A stretch of 51,527 nt of DNA, taken from an uncultured Flavobacteriaceae bacterium. Lineage in GTDB: Bacteria; Bacteroidota; Bacteroidia; Flavobacteriales; Flavobacteriaceae. The stretch spans positions 1 through 51,527 of the forward strand of contig CALLIG010000111.1 of the NCBI GenBank assembly GCA_938009735.1, given 5' to 3'. Below, in pieces: positions 40,287 through 50,099 of this stretch; the first letter of the stretch is position 1; each line of letters starts with the position of its first letter. The notes under the pieces were generated by a model. The model saw only the letters and a program-made list of their open reading frames with translations, was not told where the DNA came from and searched no databases. The translations under genes were made by a program, and so were the position numbers.

Positions 40287-41903
40287 ATGAATAATTCGAA
40301 AAAAGCTCCAGAAACAGTTTCGCTTAAATCTTACGGAATAACGCATGATAATATCAATTATCAGTTGTCTCCAGATAAGCTTCAAGAAATTACTATTGAG
40401 AAAAACATGGGTAAAGTCGCTTCGTCAGGAGCCCTTGCTGTGAATACCGGTGAATTTACCGGTAGGTCTCCAAAAGATCGTTTTATTGTAAAGGATGATA
40501 TCACCGAAGAGAAAATTTGGTGGGGTGATATTAATATTCCGTTTGAGCCTGCAAAATTTGATGCCTTGTATGATAAGGTTATCACTTATTTGAATGAGAA
40601 AGAACTTTATGTTCGTGATTGCTATGCTTGTGCAGATCATAATTATAGAATGGATATTCGTGTGATAAATGAATTTCCATGGAGTAATATGTTTGCATAC
40701 AATATGTTCATTCGCCCAACAGGTGAAGAGCTGAAAAACTTCGAACCAGAATGGACGGTTATTAACGCACCTGGTTTTATGGCAGTTGCAGCTGAGGATG
40801 GAACACGACAACATAATTTCGCCATCTTAAATTTTACAAGAAAAATCGCTTTAATAGGCGGAACGGGTTATACAGGTGAGATAAAGAAGGGAATTTTTTC
40901 TGCATTAAACTTTATACTTCCTGTTCAAAAAAATACTTTACCCATGCATTGCTCTGCTAATGTTGGTAAAAATGGAGAATCAGCTATTTTCTTCGGATTA
41001 TCAGGTACAGGAAAAACAACTTTATCTACTGATTCGAATCGCAAACTAATAGGCGATGATGAACATGGTTGGAATAACGAAAATGCAGTTTTCAATTTTG
41101 AAGGAGGATGTTATGCGAAGGTGATCAATCTCTCTGCAGAACAAGAGCCTGAAATTTTTGGAGCTATCCGAAAAGGAGCTTTGCTAGAAAATGTAATTCT
41201 AGATGCTGACGGAAATGTTGATTTTGAAGATACTTCTATCACGCAAAATACCAGAGTAAGTTATCCTATTTATAATATTGATAATGTTCAACGGCCATCT
41301 ATTGGAAAAAACCCAAAAAACATATTTTTCTTAACAGCGGATGCTTTCGGAGTTTTACCTCCGATATCTAAATTGACACCAAGTCAAGCAGCATATCATT
41401 TTATGTCGGGTTACACAGCAAAGGTTGCAGGTACTGAGGCTGGAGTAAAAGAACCTATTCCTTCTTTCTCTGCTTGTTTTGGCGCACCTTTTATGCCATT
41501 GCACCCCGCGAAATATGCTGAAATGTTAAGTAGAAAAATGTTGGATGCAGGCGTAAATGTATGGTTAGTAAATACTGGTTGGACAGGTGGACCTTACGGA
41601 GTTGGAACACGAATGAAATTGAAGTATACCCGTGCTATGATCAATGCTGTTCTAAATGGCGATTTAGGATTGTATAACTATGATGATTATCATATTCATT
41701 CTGTATTCGGTGTAGCGCAACCTAGATCGTGCCCAGGAGTGCCTACTGATGTATTGAGTCCGAGAACTACTTGGAACGATGATCAGGCGTATTATACTAC
41801 TGCATTTAAGTTGTCAAACGCTTTTAGAGAAAACTTCAAACAATTTGAAGCATATGCTAGTGAGGAAATACGAAGAGGCGGACCGCAACGATATGCTTTC
41901 TAA
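40287..41903 (+). CDS. pckA: Phosphoenolpyruvate carboxykinase (ATP)
   Basis: 538 residues; converts oxaloacetate and ATP to PEP in gluconeogenesis. Signatures: TGRSPKDRFIV, the P-loop GLSGTGKTTLS (about 234-244), the kinase-2 type block DDEHGW, and the C-terminal RRGGPQ region. Ends at a bidirectional terminator. Confidence 0.97.
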   Translation: MNNSKKAPETVSLKSYGITHDNINYQLSPDKLQEITIEKNMGKVASSGALAVNTGEFTGRSPKDRFIVKDDITEEKIWWGDINIPFEPAKFDALYDKVITYLNEKELYVRDCYACADHNYRMDIRVINEFPWSNMFAYNMFIRPTGEELKNFEPEWTVINAPGFMAVAAEDGTRQHNFAILNFTRKIALIGGTGYTGEIKKGIFSALNFILPVQKNTLPMHCSANVGKNGESAIFFGLSGTGKTTLSTDSNRKLIGDDEHGWNNENAVFNFEGGCYAKVINLSAEQEPEIFGAIRKGALLENVILDADGNVDFEDTSITQNTRVSYPIYNIDNVQRPSIGKNPKNIFFLTADAFGVLPPISKLTPSQAAYHFMSGYTAKVAGTEAGVKEPIPSFSACFGAPFMPLHPAKYAEMLSRKMLDAGVNVWLVNTGWTGGPYGVGTRMKLKYTRAMINAVLNGDLGLYNYDDYHIHSVFGVAQPRSCPGVPTDVLSPRTTWNDDQAYYTTAFKLSNAFRENFKQFEAYASEEIRRGGPQRYAF

Positions 41904-41933
41904 TGAAATATTAGATTGCAAAAATTGAGATAT

Positions 41934-41968
41934 AAAAAAATCCCTGAAATTTCTTTCAGGGATTTTTT
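41934..41968. terminator. Bidirectional intrinsic terminator
   Basis: TCCCTGAAA (41941-41949) pairs with TTTCAGGGA (41954-41962) around TTTC, with A-run before and T-run after; it serves pckA and the convergent hemD. Confidence 0.92.
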
Positions 41969-41986
41969 ATTGAGTTAGTAGGGTAT

Positions 41987-42733
41987 TTATTTTTTATTTA
42001 CTTCGCTAATATATTTTCGCAAAGCCATTGTCATTGATGGTGTTTCTGGCGATGGAACTTTGATATCACAGCGCAAGCCTGCAGTTGTTGCAGCTTTAAC
42101 CGTAGAATTTCCGAAAACAGCTATTCTAGTTTCGTTTTGTTCAAAATCAGGAAAGTTCTTTAATAATGACTCTATACCAGAAGGACTAAAGAAAACTAAT
42201 ATGTCATAGGTTACATCTCTTAAGTCTGACAAGTCGCTAATTACAGTCTTGTAGAATATGCCTCTTGTCCAATTGATACCTAATTTATCTAAAGTTTCAG
42301 GTACAACAGCTTTTAGTGAATCAGACGATGGCAAAAGAAATTTTTCGTCTTTGTATTTTTTGAATAGTACCGCTAAATCAGGGAAATTCATTTTTCCTAC
42401 ATAAATTTTACGCTTGCGGTACACTACATATTTTTGTAAGTAATACGCAACAGCTTCAGATTGGCAAAAATATTTCATGCTATCTGGTACTTTGAAACGC
42501 ATTTCTTCAGCAATTCTAAAAAAATGATCAACAGCGTTACGGCTAGTTAAAATTATAGCTGTATAATTGTTGAGGTCTATTTTTTGTTGACGTACTTCTT
42601 TTGCATCAACACCTTCAACATGAATGAAAGGTCTAAAGTCTACTTTTACTTTCTCTTTTTCAATCAGTCTGGAATAGGGGGAGTTCTCCATTTTCGGTTC
42701 TGGTTGAGACACCAAAATCGTTTTTACCTTCAT
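41987..42733 (-). CDS. hemD: Uroporphyrinogen-III synthase
   Basis: 248 residues; cyclises hydroxymethylbilane in haem synthesis. The family is poorly conserved; visible features are SQPEPKMENSPYSRLIEK, AIILTSRNAVDHFF, and VFFSPSGIESLLKNFPDF, matching the two-domain architecture. Five bases separate it from the DUF4271 gene upstream, a typical Bacteroidota pair. Confidence 0.9.
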   Translation of the reverse strand: MKVKTILVSQPEPKMENSPYSRLIEKEKVKVDFRPFIHVEGVDAKEVRQQKIDLNNYTAIILTSRNAVDHFFRIAEEMRFKVPDSMKYFCQSEAVAYYLQKYVVYRKRKIYVGKMNFPDLAVLFKKYKDEKFLLPSSDSLKAVVPETLDKLGINWTRGIFYKTVISDLSDLRDVTYDILVFFSPSGIESLLKNFPDFEQNETRIAVFGNSTVKAATTAGLRCDIKVPSPETPSMTMALRKYISEVNKK

Positions 42734-42738
42734 AATGT

Positions 42739-43401
42739 TCAGTCGTTTAAGTAGCTTCCTATAATTACCCAGGGTGCAATTTCAAGTGCGCAAAGGTACA
42801 AAATAAAATAGAAAAAGTTATTGGCGATGAACTTTTGATGATTCCGCAAGAGGGTGATCCATCCAATAGCGTTTATCGAAAGAATTAAGAAGAACGTTAT
42901 ATATACAACAGGCTTTGAATCTTTCATGACATAGCTGAGTATCACATTAGATATAAACATGATAATTCCGCTATAATTTAAATAAGAAAGCTTTTTAAAG
43001 ATAAGTTCGCTAATAACTTTATTAGATCTAAAAATAAAACCATTGCCTAATTGCAAAAATACTTTTAGTAATAAAAAGCCTAAAACCGAGCCTAAAATTA
43101 CCGGAAAAACATACTGGTTCATGTCTTGTGTTTCAATAGAACCGTAAAATATTCTCCAAGAAATAAAAAGAAATAACGAAAAATTAATAATTTGAAATCC
43201 GGTCATAAAAATGTGAAACCAGTTATTTAATTTATCCTTTTTATTATACATGAAGATGTATTTATTGTTAAAAGGAAGAATTATAAAATTTAAGAATCTG
43301 TTATAGAATGTAATCTTAGCTATCACAATTAATAAAAGACTGCTAAAAATAAGTATGGTGACCCAATCTATATTTTCTATGTGTCTAAGAAGAGGTTCCA
43401 T
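42739..43401 (-). CDS. DUF4271 membrane protein
   Basis: 220 residues with about six TM segments (YLNYSGIIMFISNVILSYV, VVYITFFLILSINAIGWITL and others) of the DUF4271 family that usually precedes hemD. Its ATG overlaps the stop of the GT39 gene by one base (TAATG). Function unknown. Confidence 0.87.
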   Translation of the reverse strand: MEPLLRHIENIDWVTILIFSSLLLIVIAKITFYNRFLNFIILPFNNKYIFMYNKKDKLNNWFHIFMTGFQIINFSLFLFISWRIFYGSIETQDMNQYVFPVILGSVLGFLLLKVFLQLGNGFIFRSNKVISELIFKKLSYLNYSGIIMFISNVILSYVMKDSKPVVYITFFLILSINAIGWITLLRNHQKFIANNFFYFILYLCALEIAPWVIIGSYLND

Positions 43402-45068
43402 TATTCAAACTTGATGTTACTGCCGTTAAGTCCGTAAGGTAAATTATTTTCAGAAATGCCTATTCGAAAGTATTTAGGATTTCCCATTTTGGCTTTTGGA
43501 AGTTTAAACGTGAAATTTATGGTATCATTTGATTTTAATACTAAAATCGTGCTGTCTTTCAATACTGGTATAACCTGTTGAAGCTGTATTACACTTTTGT
43601 AACTATTTAAATAAGCAAGCCCAAATTTAATTTTGTCTAATGGAATATCTACGTCGTATGGGTTATAAACCTCTAGATTAAATTCTCTTTCAAAATCTAA
43701 TTTTACATGGTCCGCTTTTACAATACATTTTAGTTTTCGAAAAGATTCAAACCTGTCTACGTAACCACCGTAATATTTTGAACCATCGCGACGAGGAAAA
43801 ACAAATCCAGGTTTAGGTGTATATTTTGACGCATAAAAAATTCTTTTATGTTGCAGCTCTTCAGCTGAATTATCAATTGAATATTGATTCTTCCGAAACA
43901 CTATATTATTCAATGAAATAGCTTTTCTACCTGAATAAAATTGATACATAGATGCATTCCGCCATGAATTTTCAAATACTACCGGTATATCCCAAACCTC
44001 ATAATCTAATCTTTCTACCCATTCTTTATTTCCATGCGTTTCAAATACAACGGGGAAGAAGGGCTCATAAATGAGTCCGATTCTAAGAAATAATAGCACA
44101 ATAATATTGATAATTCCCAAGCGGAAAAACCATGTTCTAATCTTTTCATTTTCAATAATAAAATTAAAGATCAATAGAACCATAGGAATAGAAACTACTA
44201 TGATCCATTGGGCTTGAGTACGTTTTGAAAATCCGGAGATAAAAAAGAAAATCAGCACTCCATAGGTTAGAAATATAAGTGCTTTATCGAATAAATTTTT
44301 TGGTTTAGACTTGTATAAGATGTAGTATGCTAAAGGAAAAGTGAGCCCGAATATTGTGATCATATCCAAGAAGTATTTAAGCGTGAATTTAGTGAATTCA
44401 TAGGCTTGATTTGGTCGTTCAAAAAGATGATATTTTATCGCTACAAAATCATTTGCGTACAACCATAAAAAATGCGGACTATAACACACCAAAGCTATAA
44501 TTACGGCTAACCAAGCATATTTATTCTTGATTAATTTTATATTAGAAAGAAGAACAAATAAGATGACTAAAACTGCATGGTATTTACTATACATCATAGC
44601 CGCCATAACTAAGCCCATAGCAAGTGCTAATATGGTTGATGGTGATGCGATGAATTTCTTATAAATCCATAGAAAAAAAGCAGTAAAAAATAATAGCGGA
44701 GTGTCAGGCAGGGTGAAAAACCCATATGCGTTTAGCAAGGTCATTGAAAATGCTATAGCGAAAAAATGGAATACGTAATCCTTCTTTTTCGAGTGATCGA
44801 TCATTAACCAAAGGAAAATAAAAGTCGCAGCGGAAAGTATACAGCTCATAAAACGAACACCTAATTCTCCATTAAAAAAAATGCTACTTAATTTAATCAT
44901 CCAAGCTACCATTGGGGGGTGATCAAAATAGCCCCAATCAAGAGTTTGTGCATAATACCAATAATATGCCTCGTCAAAAATGAGTTCTGTAAAATGTGCT
45001 TGAAGTAGGTTAATAATAAAGATTGCACCTATTAGGAACAAAAATGTTTTTGGTAGTTTAGAAAGCAT
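43401..45068 (-). CDS. GT39-family glycosyltransferase (ArnT/PMT-like)
   Basis: 555 residues, about eleven TM segments followed by a periplasmic C-terminal domain of about 190 residues. N-terminal catalytic loop with FDEAYYWYYAQTLDWGYFDHPPM, the usual DE and DHPP motifs. It transfers a sugar from a polyprenol phosphate to an acceptor, and the divergent GT2 gene makes such donors. First gene of the GT39-DUF4271-hemD unit. Confidence 0.92.
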   Translation of the reverse strand: MLSKLPKTFLFLIGAIFIINLLQAHFTELIFDEAYYWYYAQTLDWGYFDHPPMVAWMIKLSSIFFNGELGVRFMSCILSAATFIFLWLMIDHSKKKDYVFHFFAIAFSMTLLNAYGFFTLPDTPLLFFTAFFLWIYKKFIASPSTILALAMGLVMAAMMYSKYHAVLVILFVLLSNIKLIKNKYAWLAVIIALVCYSPHFLWLYANDFVAIKYHLFERPNQAYEFTKFTLKYFLDMITIFGLTFPLAYYILYKSKPKNLFDKALIFLTYGVLIFFFISGFSKRTQAQWIIVVSIPMVLLIFNFIIENEKIRTWFFRLGIINIIVLLFLRIGLIYEPFFPVVFETHGNKEWVERLDYEVWDIPVVFENSWRNASMYQFYSGRKAISLNNIVFRKNQYSIDNSAEELQHKRIFYASKYTPKPGFVFPRRDGSKYYGGYVDRFESFRKLKCIVKADHVKLDFEREFNLEVYNPYDVDIPLDKIKFGLAYLNSYKSVIQLQQVIPVLKDSTILVLKSNDTINFTFKLPKAKMGNPKYFRIGISENNLPYGLNGSNIKFE

Positions 45069-45088
45069 TTCTTGAGGTTAATTCAAAT

Positions 45089-45096
45089 CAAAATTA
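45089..45096 (-). promoter_or_regulatory. Promoter -7 element of the GT39 operon
   Basis: Minus-strand TAATTTTG, 20 bases upstream of the start codon. Confidence 0.5.
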
Positions 45097-45151
45097 CAAA
45101 TTCCGATCATTAGCTAAGGCTTAAAAATATCATAAATGATAAAATGACGTT

Positions 45152-45180
45152 TTTTCGCAGTAGCGAAAACACTATTTTTG
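45152..45180 (+). promoter_or_regulatory. Inverted repeat and promoter before the GT2 operon
   Basis: TTTTCGC-AGTA-GCGAAAA (45152-45169) is immediately followed by TATTTTTG (45173-45180), so a bound protein would block the promoter. Confidence 0.5.
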
Positions 45181-45200
45181 CCCAAACTGAACCAGCATAA

Positions 45201-45929
45201 ATGTCTGATAGCTTAGTCATAATACCCACCTACAATGAGATTGAAAATATTGAGGCTATTATAAGAGCTGTATTTGTTTTGAAAACAAATTTTCATGTAC
45301 TTATTGTCGATGATAATTCTCCAGACGGCACTTCTATAGAGGTTAAAAAATTACAGCAAGAATTTTCAGATCGACTATTTCTAGAGATTAGACAAGAGAA
45401 ATCTGGCTTAGGTACCGCATATATTCATGGTTTTAAATGGGCGATAGAAAAAAAATACGATTACATTTTTGAAATGGATGCGGATTTTTCTCATACACCA
45501 TCTGATCTATTGCGCTTACACAATGCTTGTAGAAATGGGGCTGATGTAGCTGTTGGTTCTCGATATAAAAAAGGTGTTAATGTTGTCGACTGGCCTCTGC
45601 ACCGTGTGCTTTTGTCTTATGGGGCATCATTTTATGTGAAGATTATAACTGGTATGCGTGTACATGACCCAACCGCTGGCTTTGTATGTTATAAACGTAA
45701 TGTTTTGGAAAATTTAGATTTAGATTCCATTCGTTTTGTTGGGTATGCATTTCAAATAGAGATGAAGTTTCGTGCTTACGTGAAGAATTATAAAATTGAA
45801 GAAATCTCTATTATTTTTAGAGATCGAGTAAAAGGCAAGTCAAAAATGTCGTCATCAATAGTCAATGAGGCAATTTTTGGAGTGCTAAAAATGAAGATGC
45901 GAAGTATATTTCAGAAAAATAGATTTTAA
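45201..45929 (+). CDS. Polyprenol-phosphate mannosyltransferase-like GT2
   Basis: 242 residues; makes a polyprenyl-phosphate sugar donor from GDP-mannose or similar. Motifs: VIIPTYNEIENI, LIVDDNSPDGT, FEMDADFSHTP (DXD), VGSRYKKG and HDPTAGFVCYKR. No C-terminal TM domain, the short dolichol-phosphate mannose synthase type. It starts the GT2-pyrC-DUF4296 unit and diverges from the GT39 gene it may feed. Confidence 0.92.
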   Translation: MSDSLVIIPTYNEIENIEAIIRAVFVLKTNFHVLIVDDNSPDGTSIEVKKLQQEFSDRLFLEIRQEKSGLGTAYIHGFKWAIEKKYDYIFEMDADFSHTPSDLLRLHNACRNGADVAVGSRYKKGVNVVDWPLHRVLLSYGASFYVKIITGMRVHDPTAGFVCYKRNVLENLDLDSIRFVGYAFQIEMKFRAYVKNYKIEEISIIFRDRVKGKSKMSSSIVNEAIFGVLKMKMRSIFQKNRF

Positions 45930-45931
45930 GT

Positions 45932-47266
45932 ATGGCGAAACAGCTAATTAAAAATGCAACCATTGTAAATGAAAATAAAATTTTCGAAGGTGATGTGTTG
46001 ATAAAAGATGATTGTATTCTTAAGATTGATTCTGATATTTCAGATGATACTGCGAAAATAATAGACGCTAAGGGGTCTTATTTGTTTCCAGGTGTTATTG
46101 ATGATCAAGTTCATTTTAGAGAGCCAGGCTTAACGCATAAAGGAAATATTGCCTCTGAAAGCAGGGCTGCGATTGCGGGTGGTATCACTACGTTCATGGA
46201 GCAGCCAAACACTATTCCACAAGCGACTACTATTGAAAAGCTAGAAGAAAAATTCGCTATTGCTAGTGAAACTTCATATGCGAATTATTCCTTTTTATTT
46301 GGCGGTACAAATACCAACTTAGAAGAACTTAAACGCTTAGATAAAAACGCCTGTTCTGGCGTTAAACTATTCTTGGGTTCATCTACAGGTAACATGTTGG
46401 TAGATGATGAAGAAGTGTTAGAAAAGATATTTAGAAGTACCGAAATGGTAATTTCTACCCATTGCGAAGATGAAACAACCATTAAGAATAACCTAGCTAC
46501 TTACAAAGCTAAATATGGAGATGATATTCCCGTAAAAAATCATCCGTTAATACGAAGTGCCGAAGCATGTTACCTTTCTTCTTCAAAGGCAATTGCCTTA
46601 GCAAAGAAAACGGGTGCTCGTTTACATGTTTTTCATTTATCTACGGCTAAGGAGATGGATTTATTTCGAAACGATATCCCTTTAGAAGACAAGAAAATTA
46701 CGGCGGAAGTTTGTATTCACCACCTTTGGTTTTCAGATGCCGATTATGATACTAAAGGCACTTTAATAAAATGGAATCCCGCAGTTAAAACAGCTGCCGA
46801 CCGTTCTAAATTATGGGAGGCTTTATTAGATGACCGTATTGATGTAATTGCAACTGACCACGCTCCGCATTTGCTTTCTGAAAAAGACAATGTGTATACA
46901 AAAGCACCATCAGGCGGACCTTTAGTTCAGCATGCACTAGTGGCCATGTTAGAAAAGCATAAAGAAGGACTCATTTCATTAGAGAAGATGGTTGAGAAAA
47001 TGTGTCACAATCCGGCGAAATTATTTGACATAAAAAAAAGAGGATATATACGAGAAGGCTATTATGCCGATTTAGTATTAGCCGATATGAACAAATCTTG
47101 GCTAGCTACGCCAGATTCAAATTTTTATAAATGTGGATGGTCACCTTTCGATGGTTATACTTTTGGTTCACAAATCACCCACACTTTTGTCAATGGACAT
47201 TTAGCCTATGAAAACGGAAAATTGTCAGAAGAACGGAATGCAAAAAGACTAACTTTTAATCGATAG
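45932..47266 (+). CDS. pyrC: Dihydroorotase
   Basis: 444 residues; third step of pyrimidine synthesis. Landmarks: the metal block VIDDQVHFREPGLTHKG, carbamoylated Lys in GVKLFLGSSTGNM, HCEDE, HVFHLSTAKEM and the catalytic ATDHAPH. The usual H-x-H is Gln59-Val-His61 here, a substitution that I recall in other Bacteroidota dihydroorotases. It starts two bases after the GT2 gene. Confidence 0.93.
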   Translation: MAKQLIKNATIVNENKIFEGDVLIKDDCILKIDSDISDDTAKIIDAKGSYLFPGVIDDQVHFREPGLTHKGNIASESRAAIAGGITTFMEQPNTIPQATTIEKLEEKFAIASETSYANYSFLFGGTNTNLEELKRLDKNACSGVKLFLGSSTGNMLVDDEEVLEKIFRSTEMVISTHCEDETTIKNNLATYKAKYGDDIPVKNHPLIRSAEACYLSSSKAIALAKKTGARLHVFHLSTAKEMDLFRNDIPLEDKKITAEVCIHHLWFSDADYDTKGTLIKWNPAVKTAADRSKLWEALLDDRIDVIATDHAPHLLSEKDNVYTKAPSGGPLVQHALVAMLEKHKEGLISLEKMVEKMCHNPAKLFDIKKRGYIREGYYADLVLADMNKSWLATPDSNFYKCGWSPFDGYTFGSQITHTFVNGHLAYENGKLSEERNAKRLTFNR

Positions 47267-47267
47267 G

Positions 47268-47708
47268 ATGAAAAAAGTAATCGCTATTCTTTTATTACTT
47301 TTTATAAGCTCTTGTGCGGAAAAGCTTTTGGATAAGCCAGATAATCTTATTCCGAAAGATAAAATGGTAGACATTCTGAATGATCTAGCTATTTTAAATG
47401 CAGCAAAGAGTACCAATGCTGCTATATTGAGAAATCACGATATTGAACCAATGCAGTATATCTTTACTAAATTTGAAATTGATAGTTTACAATTTGTAGA
47501 AAGTGATCGCTACTATGCTTCCATACCAGAGGAGCATGAAAAAATATATATCGCAGTTGAAGCCAAATTAGCAAAAGAAGAAGAGCGTTTGTCAAATGCT
47601 AAGAAAGAACGAGATAGTTTGAATAGAGTCAAAAAAGAAGCAGAGCGGATACAGAAGCAAATATTTAAAGATTCTCTTTCAAAAAGTGGGAACAAGAATA
47701 TTCGATAG
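47268..47708 (+). CDS. DUF4296 lipoprotein
   Basis: 146 residues. Lipobox LLFISSC (Cys16), then DNLIPKDKMVDILNDLAILNAAKSTN, typical of DUF4296, and a Lys/Glu-rich coiled C-terminal region. One base after pyrC. Its last 44 bases overlap the convergent epimerase gene. Confidence 0.9.
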   Translation: MKKVIAILLLLFISSCAEKLLDKPDNLIPKDKMVDILNDLAILNAAKSTNAAILRNHDIEPMQYIFTKFEIDSLQFVESDRYYASIPEEHEKIYIAVEAKLAKEEERLSNAKKERDSLNRVKKEAERIQKQIFKDSLSKSGNKNIR

Positions 47709-48672
47709 TAGGGTCTAAAGACTCAAATTCAAAATTTATAAACTCCTTTATTTTATGGCTAGAATATGCATCACGATATTTCATTGAGTGAATTGACTTT
47801 TTCGTAAGACTTCTCTTTTTTCCGGTAAAAGCACTCTTTAACACGTCACCCACTCGTAGTATTTCTAATTGCCAATATTTGAGTTGAATTTTGGGCGATT
47901 TTTTATTTAATAAAAAGGACAGCTTCAGTAATATTTCTTTGAAAGTTAGGTTTTCAGCGACCGTAATAAAACGTTCGTTTTGAATCTGAGAATCCATTAA
48001 TGCGACCATTATACGAACCACATCATGAACTGTAATAAAACCTGTGCCGCCTGGCGGATAAAATTTGTATCCTTTGTTAGCGGTCGTAAATAAAGTTCCG
48101 CTACCAGTCTCCCAAAAGCCTGGGCCAATAATTACCCCTGGATTGACCATAACTGCAGGCAGACCTTCTTGAGTTCCTCGCCAAACTTCCATTTCAGCCT
48201 CGTATTTAGCAAGGGCATAAACGTTGACATGTTGATCATTCCATTCATTTTCTTCGTTTGCAACCTCTGCATTTAAACTTTTACCAATAGTACCAATTGT
48301 ACTGACGTAACAAAGCTTTTTCACCTTATTAACGATACAAAGATTTACGATATTAGCGGTGCCCTCAACATTTGTTTTTAGGAGTAAATCATATTGTTTA
48401 GGATCGAATGAAATATAGGCTGCAGCATGATAGACCCATTCTATTTGCTCAAATGCATTTTCTAATGCAGGCACATCATTCAAATCAGCTTCTACCCATT
48501 CAATTTTTCGAAAGAGTTCAGATCCGTTTTTGTGGTAATAATTGAATACTTTTTCAACACGATCTAGATTGCTTCCTGCTCGGTACGTTGCTTTAACAGA
48601 ATTTCCATTCTGAATTAAGTGCGCTAATAAATGCGAACCTACTAAACCTGTACCACCTGTCACTAAAATCAT
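47665..48672 (-). CDS. NAD-dependent epimerase/dehydratase-family protein
   Basis: 335 residues of the extended SDR family. N-terminal TGGTGLVGSHLLAHL (NAD site), DLNDVPALENAFEQIEWVYH, the catalytic YALAKYEAE, and a PGVIIGPGFWETG block. Substrate (nucleotide sugar, dihydroflavonol-like or other) is not determined. Promoter TAACTTTG lies four bases before the start codon. Confidence 0.88.
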   Translation of the reverse strand: MILVTGGTGLVGSHLLAHLIQNGNSVKATYRAGSNLDRVEKVFNYYHKNGSELFRKIEWVEADLNDVPALENAFEQIEWVYHAAAYISFDPKQYDLLLKTNVEGTANIVNLCIVNKVKKLCYVSTIGTIGKSLNAEVANEENEWNDQHVNVYALAKYEAEMEVWRGTQEGLPAVMVNPGVIIGPGFWETGSGTLFTTANKGYKFYPPGGTGFITVHDVVRIMVALMDSQIQNERFITVAENLTFKEILLKLSFLLNKKSPKIQLKYWQLEILRVGDVLKSAFTGKKRSLTKKSIHSMKYRDAYSSHKIKEFINFEFESLDPTIEYSCSHFLKENL

Positions 48673-48676
48673 ATCT

Positions 48677-48684
48677 CAAAGTTA
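48677..48684 (-). promoter_or_regulatory. TAnnTTTG element placed for a leaderless start
   Basis: Minus-strand TAACTTTG, four bases before the start codon at 48672. Confidence 0.55.
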
Positions 48685-48742
48685 GGAAATAGACTTGAAT
48701 AATTTCCTTAAGCTAGTCATCGAAAACCGTTGTATTTCCTTT

Positions 48743-48750
48743 TATATTTG
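48743..48750 (+). promoter_or_regulatory. tyrS promoter -7 element
   Basis: TATATTTG, exact TAnnTTTG fit, 24 bases before the ATG at 48775. Confidence 0.55.
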
Positions 48751-48774
48751 CATCACAATCTTAAAATTAAGATA

Positions 48775-50070
48775 ATGGCTTCAAACTTTGTGGAGGAATT
48801 AAAATGGCGTGGAATGTTGCATGATGCAATGCCAGGTGTAGAAGAACATCTTTTAACTGGTATGCAATCATCTTATGTGGGTATCGACCCGACAGCAGAT
48901 TCATTGCATATTGGTCATTTGGTAGCTGTAATGATGTTGCGTCATTTTCAATTAGCAGGCCATAAGCCTTTTGCATTAATAGGCGGTGCTACCGGAATGA
49001 TCGGTGATCCTTCAGGAAAGTCAGCAGAGCGAAATTTGCTAGATGAAGCTACTTTACGTCATAATCAAGAAGCAATTAAGGAGCAATTGTCTCGCTTTTT
49101 AGATTTTTCAGGTGATGCAAACAATGTTGCTGTTTTGGTTAACAATTATGATTGGATGAAAGATTTTTCTTTTCTCGATTTTATTCGTGATGTTGGCAAA
49201 CATATAACGGTGAATTATATGATGGCAAAAGATTCGGTTAAAAAAAGATTGTCCTCAGAATCTAAAGAGGGAATGTCTTTTACTGAATTCACCTACCAAA
49301 TGGTTCAGGGGTATGATTTTTTACACCTTTACCAAAATCACAATTGCACCCTACAAATGGGCGGTAGTGATCAATGGGGTAATATAACCACGGGTACAGA
49401 GCTTATTCGTCGTATTGGTGGTGGAAAAGGATATGCATTAACCTGCCCTTTAATTACGAAGGCTGATGGTACAAAATTCGGAAAAACAGAAAGCGGAAAT
49501 GTTTGGTTAGATGCAGAGCGGACTTCGCCTTATAAATTTTACCAATATTGGTTGAATACGTCTGATGAGGATGCAGAAAAGTATATTAAAATATTTACAT
49601 TTTTATCTAAAGAAAAAATAGAAGCTTTGATAGCTGAGCATGCTGAGGCTCCGCATATGAGAGTACTTCAAAAGTGCTTGGCAGAGGAGATTACGGTAAT
49701 GGTTCATTCGCAAGAAGAATTTGACAATGCAATTGAAGCGAGTAAAATTCTGTTCGGAAAATCAACATCAGACGATTTAAAAAAGTTAGATGAAAAGACT
49801 TTTTTAGATGTTTTTGATGGGGTGCCTCAAGCAGAAATTTCAAGATCAAATGTAGAAGCTGGGCTTGATATGATTGCAGCATTAGCAGCAGAAACAGGAT
49901 TTTTAGCATCAAATGGAGAAGCTAGAAGAGAATTAAAACAAAATTCAATTTCTGTAAATAAAGAAAAGGTAAAAGAAGATTATAAGATCACCACAGCCGA
50001 CCTTATTAATAATAAGTTTGTGTTATTGCAAAAAGGAAAACGAAATTATTTTGTTTTAGTGGTGAACTAA
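48775..50070 (+). CDS. tyrS: Tyrosyl-tRNA synthetase
   Basis: 431 residues; class I synthetase for tyrosine. HIGH is HIGH in [16 protein letters not shown], then [13 protein letters not shown], the tyrosine pocket [29 protein letters not shown] as [11 protein letters not shown] and a C-terminal S4 domain. The ATG at 48775 is used; an earlier TTG at 48730 would begin inside the promoter. Confidence 0.97.
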   Translation: MASNFVEELKWRGMLHDAMPGVEEHLLTGMQSSYVGIDPTADSLHIGHLVAVMMLRHFQLAGHKPFALIGGATGMIGDPSGKSAERNLLDEATLRHNQEAIKEQLSRFLDFSGDANNVAVLVNNYDWMKDFSFLDFIRDVGKHITVNYMMAKDSVKKRLSSESKEGMSFTEFTYQMVQGYDFLHLYQNHNCTLQMGGSDQWGNITTGTELIRRIGGGKGYALTCPLITKADGTKFGKTESGNVWLDAERTSPYKFYQYWLNTSDEDAEKYIKIFTFLSKEKIEALIAEHAEAPHMRVLQKCLAEEITVMVHSQEEFDNAIEASKILFGKSTSDDLKKLDEKTFLDVFDGVPQAEISRSNVEAGLDMIAALAAETGFLASNGEARRELKQNSISVNKEKVKEDYKITTADLINNKFVLLQKGKRNYFVLVVN

Positions 50071-50099
50071 AAAAGCAAGTGCAAGTAACCGAAAACGAG

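Noticed and set aside
48730-48774. TTG-started extension of tyrS
   Set aside because: It would be translated through the promoter element TATATTTG; ATG at 48775 fits the family.
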